Below are positions 10,375-19,132 of a DNA stretch of 64,000 bases, piece by piece. The stretch covers positions 1,178,001 through 1,242,000 of the forward strand of contig NC_083678.1 in the NCBI RefSeq assembly GCF_030384665.1, read 5' to 3'. The DNA is from Lodderomyces elongisporus (Eukaryota; Ascomycota; Pichiomycetes; Serinales; Debaryomycetaceae). The notes beneath the pieces are model-generated. The model was not told where the DNA came from, made no database searches, and saw only the letters and a program-made list of their open reading frames with translations. The translations under genes and the position numbers were made by a program. The first letter of the stretch is position 1; every line of letters starts with the position of its first letter.

Positions 10375-12085
10375 TGTGTGTGATTATGGTTGGAGGGGTT
10401 GATTCTTTTGTAATTCTTTTGTAATTTTTTTGTTCTGCTTCTGCTTCTGCTTTAAATTCTGCTTCTGTTTCTTTTGTCCTTGATTTGAATAGCTTCTTGC
10501 CTCAAGTATATCCTAAATACGTTTGTATTAAATCAAATTGACTTAAAATGGGTTGAACAATAGGAATTATGGGAAGATACAAATGATTTATATATGGGAA
10601 GAAAAAAAAAGTATGGAGAAGGTAGGCTTTCCTTTTTTCCAATCACTGAATTGGTGGAGTTTCATTGTCGTGTCGCAATATCCTCGGAGGGTGCAGTTTA
10701 GGAGTGGAACATTTTTATTATTTTTATTATTTTTTTTATTTTTTTTAATATTTTTTTCGTTCTTTCTACTCGTTTATTTTCGTTTTGTCTCCTGATTATT
10801 CCGGGCCATGGTTGACCTTCATCCACATGTAAAAGACAAATACAGTCAAGTTCTTTGAAAGTAACGGTGAAACAGGTGATTTTTGATTCAACATCTGATA
10901 GTTTAGTAGTGGCTTTTGATCTGTTGAAATACAAAGACAAAAAAAAGAGAAAATGAAAAACGTAAAAAAAAGAAAGGAAAAGAAAGAATAGCATAATTTC
11001 GTTCCTATGAAAATTGAGTACGAAATTCTATGAATGTAGAATCACTTACGCAAGACTTTTTCGTATAGACAATTCGTATACTCCTTGTTGCAAACTGAGA
11101 ATTGGAAGAAAAAAAAACTATTGGTTTTGAAATCTGTCATTAGCTCATGAAGAGGTCAACTTTTGTATCACTGCCCTTGAATAGTTTACAAGAAACCACC
11201 TTCCTATATACTCTATTGTTTTTCAAATTTCTATCATCCTTTTATCCGTCAAATTTTGCAACCAATATGGAAAAGAGAAGCATGAGGAAAAAACAAATAA
11301 TTGCAATGATACAACCAGATTGTTGAAAGATATCGCAACCACAAACTGTCCATTACTTTTCTCTAAACTTTACTTAAAAGAAACTATGTTTATTCTTCTC
11401 TTCAGATGTTTCTCTCTCCAAACTTCCCCACCAAATCTAATCTCAGAGATGCTACAGAATATGGTTACAGCTCTTGATGAACACGCCAATACGGATTTTC
11501 TTTTTTTTTTTGGTTTCTTTCTTTCTTTCTTTCCTTTCTTTAAATGTATTATATGAAAGGCAGAAAATGTAATATTGTACAAGAAAGCATTTTATTGGCT
11601 AGAATCTAGTCCTTTTAATTTTTGAATTATATGTTTATTCAGTACAGAACGCTTGTACTTCATTGTTGAAGTGAAAGCAAATAAAAATTCGAAAATAAAT
11701 CAATCTCCAATGGAATCAGTTCCAACTAGATACGACTTATGACACAGAAAACGACACCTTAGATACGGTGTTATGAGAGAATTTTGTAACCTTTGGAATA
11801 ATTTAAAGTAAATGGAACTCAATTCGTAGATGCTACCACACGCAAACCTTTATTGAGAATCACAGGCGAGATTTATGAGGATGATTTTTTTGAAGATCAC
11901 CAACCACCATCATAAATACTAAAATTTACATCAGCAGCACCAAACATACAGGGCCAATCATTCACAGATACACTCCAGTACTTTTTTTTCAGTATTTATT
12001 CACAAGCTTTTTTTATTTTCACTCCGTTCTCCTATTTTCTCCCCCAACCCCTCTATAAACAGAAATAGATAGCAGAATTACAAAC
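10375..12085. other. KGD4/GET4 divergent intergenic region
   Basis: Long spacer of 1.7 kb shared by the two upstream regions. It holds a CCAAT/ATTGG inverted pair (10639-10654) and an odd coding-like stretch on the minus strand at 10698-10994 (see findings). Homopolymer A and T runs are frequent. No RNA gene recognised. Confidence 0.5.
10639..10654. promoter_or_regulatory. Inverted CCAAT pair upstream of KGD4 (putative HAP site)
   Basis: CCAAT-cactga-ATTGG, a perfect inverted CCAAT pair 265 bp upstream of the KGD4 start. CCAAT is the core bound by the Hap2/3/5 complex, which controls TCA-cycle genes in yeasts. Assignment to KGD4 is inference. Confidence 0.4.
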
Positions 12086-13054
12086 ATGTCTGATAAATTG
12101 GCTAGAACTATTCAGCGATTCCAAACAAAGATTGATTCTGGATCATTCTACGAAGCACATCAAACTATACGCACTATTACCAATCGATATGTCAAAGCCA
12201 AGCAATACACAGAAGCAAGGGACTTGTTATACCAAGGTGCTACTATTCTCACCAAAAACAAAGAATATGCCTCAGCTTCTGACTTGATCAATTACTTGAT
12301 TCAAGTATACGACGAGGAAGAGTTGAAAATCACCGACAAGGATGCCAAGTATAAATTGATTGAATTGATTTCCAACTTGCCCAATGATGATCCGCTGCTC
12401 AATGATTTGGCCAATGCAAGTATATCATGGTCACAGAAATCCAGTGTATGCGAAAAATTTGGAGATTCGGACTTGCACCATCTATTTGGTGTGAAGTTAC
12501 TATCACTGTTAGAAAACGATGCTGACAATAACGGCGTTGCTGCTAGAGATGCAGAGCAAAAGAGTAAATTATTTGCCATCGCTGAATTGCATTTGGTCTT
12601 GGGAACTTTTGAATCTGTTCCCATTTATGTCAGTTATCTTGCCAAAACTGCACAAATTAACAAGGACATTGACCCCGGGGTGTTTTTGAGTAGAGCCGTG
12701 ATCAACTATGCATATTTGAAAAATATCAAATTTGTCAAAGAAGCCCAGACATTATTTTTTGAAAAAATAAAGGGATATGTTGGAAAAGAAGGAGAAGTGA
12801 TTAAATCTGTCGAATATTTCGAAAATTACCCATTGCTTAACTTTATTCAATTGTTGGTGCAAACAATACAAAAAGAGCCACTGACCAATGGTCAAAAGTT
12901 TCTAAAATTATACGATCATTACAAACTTCTTTTAAAACAAAGGGAGATACTAGCACCAGTGGAATATCTTGGTAAGCTCTATTTCAATCTAAATCTAGGT
13001 TCTGGTCAGGGCGGTAACATGCTCGCCAATCTTATGGGCGGGTTATTTAAATAG
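12086..13054 (+). CDS. GET4: GET complex subunit Get4
   Basis: Get4 with Get5 bridges the Sgt2-bound tail-anchored protein to the Get3 ATPase for insertion into the ER membrane; cytosolic. The 322-residue product is all helical with the family start (MSDKLARTIQRFQTKIDSG), the YEAHQTIRTITNRYV helix and the following YTEARDLLYQGA, and C-terminal NFIQLLVQTI. Length matches yeast Get4 (312). The ATG has a favourable A-rich context. Confidence 0.94.
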   Translation: MSDKLARTIQRFQTKIDSGSFYEAHQTIRTITNRYVKAKQYTEARDLLYQGATILTKNKEYASASDLINYLIQVYDEEELKITDKDAKYKLIELISNLPNDDPLLNDLANASISWSQKSSVCEKFGDSDLHHLFGVKLLSLLENDADNNGVAARDAEQKSKLFAIAELHLVLGTFESVPIYVSYLAKTAQINKDIDPGVFLSRAVINYAYLKNIKFVKEAQTLFFEKIKGYVGKEGEVIKSVEYFENYPLLNFIQLLVQTIQKEPLTNGQKFLKLYDHYKLLLKQREILAPVEYLGKLYFNLNLGSGQGGNMLANLMGGLFK

Positions 13055-13189
13055 TCTTTGTTTTTTTTTAGAAATACATGTTTCCAACTTGAATATAAAT
13101 TTAATATCTTTTTTTTTGTCTTAAATACAAAAAAAAAAGTGAATTGCTCAAAATTGTTTAAAACTGCTCAAATTTTTTTTCAAAGTGGT

Positions 13190-13792
13190 TCAATATTTAT
13201 CATTTTCATCGTTTGTGTCTTTGATTATCGAGCTTGAGTTCAATGCTGTCACCAACTCTGGCCGTTTCAGCTTGATCAATTCGTGTTTTGCTTCGGAATA
13301 TGTACACCATCGCCTTTCTCTCTTCTTTTGCTCTGGCCATTCCATGCTCAATTCCTCGACTTGCATTTCGAAAAAATGAAACTCACTCTTGGGTACAGGT
13401 CCTTCGCTTTCATTAAAGTCGCCCTTGATAACTGGTGCTTTCTGGCCCCTTGAATCCAACACCACTGGCAAATTCTTAATTATTTTACCTTCTACACCTG
13501 CTTCTTCCCATGTTTCTCTTATTGCTGTTTCCATCTCCGTCTCGTCCGTTTCATTACCTCCTTTGGGTAAGATCCATCTATGCTTATGCTTTGAAGATGA
13601 AATCATCACTACTTTGTCCTTTGTAGAGTTGAGACAAATACAACCAGACACTATACGTGCTCCAGTGGTTGAGTTGTAGCGTTGATTATCACGACCCGTA
13701 CGTGCCTCTTTGGATTTAGTACTTGGATGACCCAGGTCCTTGTTATTGGATGTGGTAAACGAGGCTTGTGTAGTAGTAGATACGTCACTCAT
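13190..13792 (-). CDS. DDP1: Diphosphoinositol polyphosphate phosphohydrolase (Nudix)
   Basis: Nudix hydrolase that cleaves diphosphoinositol polyphosphates and diadenosine polyphosphates. The 200-residue product from the ATG at 13792 has a complete Nudix box at residues 78-100 (G-x5-E-x7-REUxEExGU, with REtWEEAGV) preceded by HRWILPKGG. The frame is open a further 53 codons to 13951, but that part translates an AT/ATGT microsatellite into Tyr-Ile and Tyr-Thr repeats and is surely leader, so the shorter start is chosen. The stop lies 135 bp from the GET4 stop (convergent pair). Confidence 0.9.
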   Translation of the reverse strand: MSDVSTTTQASFTTSNNKDLGHPSTKSKEARTGRDNQRYNSTTGARIVSGCICLNSTKDKVVMISSSKHKHRWILPKGGNETDETEMETAIRETWEEAGVEGKIIKNLPVVLDSRGQKAPVIKGDFNESEGPVPKSEFHFFEMQVEELSMEWPEQKKRERRWCTYSEAKHELIKLKRPELVTALNSSSIIKDTNDENDKY

Positions 13793-13834
13793 TATCACCA
13801 GTTCAATGGGTAAATGTAGGAGCTTTAATATTGG

Positions 13835-13835
<1 letters not shown>

Positions 13836-13871
<36 letters not shown>

Positions 13872-13876
13872 GTATA
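13836..13876. repeat. AT/ATGT microsatellite
   Basis: AT repeat followed by ATGT repeats, just upstream of the DDP1 ATG. It happens to be open in the DDP1 frame. Confidence 0.9.
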
Positions 13877-14153
13877 TGATGTGTTTGGTATCAAACGTAA
13901 ACTTTTCGTGTTTTTTTTTCGGACAGATAAAATTATACAGTAAATTGACAATTGAATGAATTATAGTAGATGAGGGCAAATATAATGGAGTATTATACTT
14001 ATGAATACAGGATAAACCTGGAATGGATAATATTTATTAGAAATGAAATTGAAGCTAGAGAAAAAGAGGACGGTGGGGATGAAGATAACGAGTGTAAGTT
14101 TACAATATGAAATTTTTAGTCGAGCGGAACAGGATGCATGGTGAGCAGACTGA

Positions 14154-14182
14154 GGGGGGCGCGTGGGGCGTGGGGCTTGGGG
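14154..14182 (+). promoter_or_regulatory. Four-run G-quadruplex motif
   Basis: Four runs of at least four G (14154-14159, 14165-14168, 14172-14175, 14179-14182) separated by loops of 5, 3 and 3 bases. This meets the strict G4+N1-7 rule, in otherwise AT-rich DNA, 362 bp upstream of the DDP1 ATG. The repeated unit GTGGGG also resembles the GC box of Mig1/Msn2-type fingers. Function is inferred, not shown. Confidence 0.6.
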
Positions 14183-14525
14183 CGTGGTAGGTTGTTGCAA
14201 TATGTCTTTGTATATTCATGATGCGAGTGTGTCTATGTCTATATCTGATTGTGGGGTTTGTCGATGTTGTGCAAGATAGGAAAAGAATATAGGACACGAC
14301 TTTGACAGAACAATTTTTTTCCCTTTAAAGCCATTGCAAATTAGGTTTCCATAATGTAGAAGAAAGAAATCGAATTTATGGATATGATACAGCTAGTTGA
14401 ACTTTCAAAATATATCATCTTTTGGTATCAAGAATTGTTTGAACTAATTTTTGCTAGCTAGATTGTTTTAATAAATATACAATAAATGTTCAGTATAAAT
14501 TAACTATCAATAGGGAGAACTGTTG

Positions 14526-15212
14526 TCATTTCTCAATTGATGTACTTGTCAATTGTTCATAGAATATATCTTCGGCATCAGCATCACCACCTTCATCTTT
14601 AATTGCCGTTTTTATCAGCTCAATGACTTTTGGAACAACGAATTTTATCTTGTACTTTTCAAGGATTAGATTCAACGTATCTGTTAAGTTTTTGCTGTCA
14701 CTAAAAATTTTAGCAGTAATCCAATCAGCATATCTAACATATGCATATCCATCATGCGCAACAACTATCTGTAATTGTACCTGCAGTAGCAGCAGCAGCA
14801 GCAGAAACAGCGACAATAGCAGCAGAAACAGCGACGACAGCTGAGACAGCAGAACCGTGTCTCCATTTACTTTCTCTTGTATCTGTTTCTCTGACAATTT
14901 GGCAACCTTGAGTTGTTGCAAAACTCGGTGGTTTTGTTGTTCTGATTCTGCTGGTGTGATAAATTTAGTTTGTGTTTGTTGAAATTTGTCTTCACCTTGG
15001 ATAATAGCAGAAGCGGGGTTTTGTTCCGGCACAGGTTTGTCTTTCGACTTTATTTCGAATAGTAAATTACTGAAAATATCATGCTGTATATTGTCGAAAT
15101 CTGTATGGCTACATGATTCTAAAACTGATGCAAAGGAATGTCTTTCTGTGAATCTTTTTCGTTTTATGTAGCTATCGTCTATCCAATCAGTGTCGCTTGC
15201 CCGTTTAAACAT
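14526..15212 (-). CDS. Hypothetical protein with CTG-codon run
   Basis: 228 residues, not recognised. The N-terminus is basic (YIKRKRF), the middle is Gln/Glu-rich (residues 85-115), and residues 117-146 come from a repeat with 13 CTG codons. With the standard code this would be a Leu-rich hydrophobic segment; with CTG as Ser it becomes a Ser-rich linker and there is no membrane segment. The C-terminal 75 residues (YAYVRYADWITAKIFSD, then helical NLTDTLNLILEKYKIKF) look folded and are the best part for homology search. The ATG at 15212 is the first in frame. A nuclear role is possible from the basic N-terminus, but this is a guess. Confidence 0.6.
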   Translation of the reverse strand: MFKRASDTDWIDDSYIKRKRFTERHSFASVLESCSHTDFDNIQHDIFSNLLFEIKSKDKPVPEQNPASAIIQGEDKFQQTQTKFITPAESEQQNHRVLQQLKVAKLSEKQIQEKVNGDTVLLSQLSSLFLLLLSLFLLLLLLLQVQLQIVVAHDGYAYVRYADWITAKIFSDSKNLTDTLNLILEKYKIKFVVPKVIELIKTAIKDEGGDADAEDIFYEQLTSTSIEK

Positions 15213-16106
15213 TCTTATAATAATTTTGCAGTGCTAAACAAATGCTATATGCTAACCATTAGAGTATTTGTCTTTAAGATATACCATTGGCTTTGGGAGT
15301 AATAACTTTTATATACAAATATATATATATATATATATCTGTAGCTAGTGCCGAAGAAAAGATAAGGGTCAAAAAAAAAATTAAAACTTGTTAAGAATTT
15401 GTATTCCACCAAAGATAAGCTAAACTGAGCTAAAACCTTAAAGGAATTGAAAACATCTTCAAAAGTGTGGTGTATTTGAAAACAAGAGAGTGATAAACTA
15501 AGTTACTTACTAAAAAGTGTGGCTCTTTTTGTTTCACAAGAGTTTAAATTATCTTAATCCATCAATACGAATATTGACCAAAAGCCACCCCTTCTTCTTC
15601 TTCTATGGTTAAATAGTAAATTACAATATTGTATACAAAGATACTTAGATTTATACACTAAAAAGATCTTCAATCAGCCCAATGATTGGAGACTAGTATT
15701 GAGAGAAGCGGTGAGGAATAATAGTAAAAAATGAAGGGACAGTAGGAATCTTGAAGGCATGTTATCTTTACATTTGTCATGACTAGTTTCTTTGCCCTTT
15801 TTTGTTTGTCTGTCTATTTGTCTGTTTGTTGGTTTGTTTGTTTGTCTGTTTGTTTGTTTGTTTGTTTGTTTGGTTACATTGTAAACTGGGAAGATCTCTG
15901 AGACAAGCAAAATAGATTAAAATAAATCACTTAATGATAAATTGAAGGAAAAAAAAAAATTACAAAATTAAAAAGGGGACATTTTGGACAGTCGCGTGCA
16001 ATACGTCACTGTTGATACTTTTCCCAAAATTCCACCAAACTGGGCTTGGAACATCTCGCTATTGATCTACTGAACTTTCAACGATAGAACCAGTATATAT
16101 ACAACA
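15213..16106. other. Divergent spacer upstream of SSP120
   Basis: No gene. AT microsatellite at 15319-15338 and a TTTG/TCTG tetranucleotide repeat at 15801-15872. The SSP120-proximal part has a GGACAG...GCGTGC stretch at 15986-15999 and TACGTCA at 16002-16008. Confidence 0.5.
15801..15872. repeat. TTTG/TCTG tetranucleotide microsatellite
   Basis: Imperfect TTTG repeat with TCTG interruptions; open on the minus strand only because of its composition. Confidence 0.85.
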
Positions 16107-16799
16107 ATGAAGCTCACAATTCCTTTAGTCTCAGCAATAGTACTATACATTGCTGGTGCTGTAACAGCACACAATGATCACTCTCAAACTGTTCTCAAGC
16201 AAAAGCCATCCAATTTAAGATGGCAGGATTGGCACATGCTTGAGGAGCACAAGCTCTCAGAATATGATGGGAAATCATTCTTTAAGCTACATGATCTTAA
16301 AGGAACAGGGTTCTGGGACATAACAGATATTTTGAATCTTTATGGTGTGGCACATGAGTCTATTATTGGCGATGGCTCAGGAATGGGTGAGGACAAGGTC
16401 ATTATCACAGCCGAGGTTCAGGCCAATGTGGTGGAGTCTGTTTTCAAATTGTTTGACAAGAACAAAGATGGCAAGATCAGTCTTGATGAATGGTTGAATT
16501 TCCACAACAATGGTGGAGAATTGCCTGATTTTGGATATGGACAAGGCCACCACTTGGATTTTGAAAGTGAGTACGAGGAACATCATTGGAAAAAATATCA
16601 TGCAGAAAATGACCCAGACACAAAGATCAAACACAAGGAGGATATAGAGCACGAATTATTGCATCACCAATACGAATTGGACGAGACCCATGATCGGTCA
16701 GAGAAATTGAAAGAAGTGATTAGAAACTATTTGAGTCCAGTCAGGGTACAAAACATTGCCGGTAAATACAAACGTGATATCAGCCACCAGTTGATGTAA
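16107..16799 (+). CDS. SSP120: Secretory-pathway EF-hand protein Ssp120-like
   Basis: Lumenal EF-hand protein of the early secretory pathway, related to nucleobindin-like proteins and reported as a cargo-receptor partner in yeast. The 230-residue product has a signal peptide (residues 1-21, cleavage near VTA-HND), a degenerate EF-hand at residues 63-74, and a canonical EF-hand at 117-128 (DKNKDGKISLDE) with Asp, Asn, Asp, Lys and Glu in the calcium-loop positions. A His/Glu-rich helical C-terminus follows (KYHAENDPDTKIKHKEDIEH). No HDEL-type signal at the C-terminus. Length matches yeast Ssp120 (234). Confidence 0.88.
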   Translation: MKLTIPLVSAIVLYIAGAVTAHNDHSQTVLKQKPSNLRWQDWHMLEEHKLSEYDGKSFFKLHDLKGTGFWDITDILNLYGVAHESIIGDGSGMGEDKVIITAEVQANVVESVFKLFDKNKDGKISLDEWLNFHNNGGELPDFGYGQGHHLDFESEYEEHHWKKYHAENDPDTKIKHKEDIEHELLHHQYELDETHDRSEKLKEVIRNYLSPVRVQNIAGKYKRDISHQLM

Positions 16800-17107
16800 G
16801 AGATGTACTAGAGAATCTTGGCAAAGAAAACAAATAAAATTTGAAATGAAAAAAGAATAGAAGCAGGAACAAAAAATGAGGTTAGCAAAAGAGAGAGAGA
16901 GAGAGAAAAGGTAAGAGAAAAGGTAAGAGATATGATGCAAGAGAGGGAATGAAAAATAGTCAACTAGGAATTGATTGTATAAACAATTTTAAATGGCATT
17001 CCATGTTAATGTTTCAATACCAGAAATATCAAGCCAATTATTATCAACATTTTCATCTCTATTTTATATTATTTTTTTCAAATCAATAGCTCCCAATAAA
17101 AACCTCT
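16800..17107. other. Convergent spacer SSP120/MIX14
   Basis: Only 3' flanks: GA-rich run near 16890-16930 and AT-rich sequence. Nothing else seen. Confidence 0.6.
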
Positions 17108-17431
17108 CTATTTCTTTACAGATCCGAAAGCACAATTTCGCAACCCTTCCAATTCATGCGTACATTTCAGCGCGTCACTCTTGTTCATCTTTAAACATGC
17201 TTCGTAGGATTGCAATTTACCTGCACATTGTGTCTGGATTTTTTGGAAAGATGGAACCACAAATTTGATACATTTGGTCAACTCAAGTTGTTGTGCTAGA
17301 CATGCCTCTGGGTCAGTTTGCGATTGTGGAGAAGACATGCATTGATGAAATGCGAGGAATTGCTGTGGGCAATATCGTGCAATGTCCTCTAACAATATTT
17401 GGTCTAATAATCCTCCCTTTGGTTCCGACAT
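17108..17431 (-). CDS. MIX14: Mitochondrial intermembrane-space CX9C protein (Mix14/CHCHD5 type)
   Basis: 107 residues with four CX9C motifs: Cys 21/31, 44/54, 69/79 and 90/100. Four motifs in a protein of this size is the CHCHD5/Mix14 (Mic14) pattern, distinct from the usual two. Such proteins enter the intermembrane space through Mia40-Erv1 oxidative folding and need no presequence; none is seen. The exact job of Mix14 is not established. The ATG gives the compact family length. Confidence 0.87.
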   Translation of the reverse strand: MSEPKGGLLDQILLEDIARYCPQQFLAFHQCMSSPQSQTDPEACLAQQLELTKCIKFVVPSFQKIQTQCAGKLQSYEACLKMNKSDALKCTHELEGLRNCAFGSVKK

Positions 17432-18137
17432 TGTAATACTTTTATTTTAGATTAGTTTTTTGTGCTGTTGTTATTCTGGTACTACTTGTTACTCACGTAC
17501 TACTTGTAGTTTTAGTAATTCTTAATAGTTGTTGTTGTCGTTGTCGTCGTCGTAGGATGAACATATTTGACAAAGTTGTAGAAAATTGGCAACATTTCTT
17601 GCTCGCACGAGATGGAGATTGCGAATCACAAATTGCAAATTCCGTTCGCGACATCAAACCTGAATCGGATTTCAAAATATCTGCAATTATGCCTTTAGGG
17701 AGGAAAAAGTGAAAAAAATAAAAACAAAAAAAAGAAACAGAAAGTCCTTCATAAGGTCTTCGAAGCTATATACAAACTCACCTTTCCTTGGCTATTCATC
17801 TTTAATTCATTTATTCCATTTTTTTTCTTTTGGTATTTGATTTACCTTTAATTCTTAATCTTTTTAGTTGGAGGTTATTCAATAGGGTGGAAACAGTGCA
17901 CGAGACTCAAGTGCAAACCCCACTCTTGTTAGAACGCATCATTTTTTGACTATTCACAACCCCATATTCAAACGAAGCTTCATTTTCTTTTTTTCTGTTT
18001 TGGCCCATTGTGCAACACCACATCGATTCCAATCTTTCTTCCTTTTGTTTTTTTTTCCCTTATTTGCAAATCAGCTTTTCCAAACTTTGCCAAAATTTTT
18101 TCTTATTTTCCATTAAGAAATATTAATAAGCTATCCA
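17432..18137. other. MIX14/IMP2 divergent promoter region
   Basis: Shared upstream region of two mitochondrial genes. T-rich, with a GTC/GTT triplet run near 17528-17555. The 60-codon frame at 17493-17675 is not credible. No named site recognised. Confidence 0.5.
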
Positions 18138-18647
18138 ATGCCGCTTAGTCAGAGTATAAAAACTTCGCTATTAACTTTATCATGGCTTCCCGTACTCTAC
18201 ACATTCACATCACACGTCTACCAGCCGTACCAGATCTCCGGTATGTCGATGACGCCAACTTTTAACCCAGGAACAACCACTAAATCAAAGGATATTGTTC
18301 TTGTACAAAAATACAACATAAAAACAGAAGCCACCAGCTCCACGCTGAATTCATCATCTATCCAGCACGGGGATATTATCATGTTTCGATCGCCGATGGA
18401 CCCAGAGCGATTATTGACGAAAAGAGTAATTGGTGTGAATGGAGATACCGTACAGCCAAGGAAAAAATCGTATCCAAAGAAAGAAGTCAAAATACCCAGA
18501 GGCCATTTCTGGGTCGAAGGTGATAATGCAATGCATTCGATAGATTCAAATGAGTTTGGTCCAATAAGCAGAGGGCTTGTAGTGGGGAAGGTGGTTTTTG
18601 TATTGTGGCCTCCTAGTCGATTTGGTACAGAGTTGAATCACGTCTAA
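18138..18647 (+). CDS. IMP2: Mitochondrial inner membrane protease subunit 2
   Basis: Catalytic subunit of the inner membrane protease, an S26 signal-peptidase relative that removes sorting signals on the intermembrane-space side. The 169-residue product has an N-terminal membrane segment (residues about 8-27), catalytic Ser37 in SGMSMTPTFNP, catalytic Lys95 in LLTKRVIGV, and the late box GHFWVEGDNAMHSIDSNEFG. The substitution pattern near the Ser (SWLPVLYT upstream) fits Imp2 better than Imp1. Length agrees (yeast Imp2, 177). Confidence 0.94.
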   Translation: MPLSQSIKTSLLTLSWLPVLYTFTSHVYQPYQISGMSMTPTFNPGTTTKSKDIVLVQKYNIKTEATSSTLNSSSIQHGDIIMFRSPMDPERLLTKRVIGVNGDTVQPRKKSYPKKEVKIPRGHFWVEGDNAMHSIDSNEFGPISRGLVVGKVVFVLWPPSRFGTELNHV

Positions 18648-18989
18648 GAGGTAAAAAGATGGTGCTGATGAGCCTGTGAGGAACAGGAAATGAGAACTAA
18701 AGGGGGTGGAGGGGAAGGAAGGAAGATAGGACAAGATACGAAGTATGAAGTACAGATTGCAAGTTACAAGTTCTAAGAGAGTAAAGGTCAGTCACTGTGC
18801 TTGTTCATAAATTGATAATAGGATACAAAAACTTGGAATAAATAGAGATGCAAATTTTTTGCAATAGACTACAATGCCTTTTTTATTTTATTGGTTTGAG
18901 GGTCATGTCAATCTGTATTTAAAACTATTTTGTTAATTTAACAATACTCTGGTGTTTTCAACGCACTAGTTCCCAGCTCATACATATAC

Positions 18990-19027
<38 letters not shown>

Positions 19028-19132
19028 TTTAAACTTGGTTTGTTCCTTCTACTAATATACTCCAATTCCTAAACAGTTTATTGGTTTCTGTTTTTGTTTT
19101 TGTTGTTTTTTTTTGCAATTCAATTGTAATTA
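18648..19132. other. Convergent spacer with AT microsatellite
   Basis: 3' flanks of IMP2 and the MFS gene. Contains a TACATA then AT repeat at about 18981-19025. No gene. Confidence 0.6.

Larger units (their letters stand above)
13793..14525. other. DDP1 upstream region
   Basis: No gene supported. It contains the AT/ATGT repeat, a strong G-quadruplex motif at 14154-14182, and AT-rich spacer downstream of the next gene. Confidence 0.5.

Noticed and set aside
13793..13951. In-frame extension of the Nudix gene
   Set aside because: It reads through an AT/ATGT microsatellite as Tyr-Ile repeats; the leader happens to be open.
14526..15212. Transmembrane segment in the 228-residue protein
   Set aside because: It exists only if CTG is read as Leu; the window shows signs of CTG as Ser.
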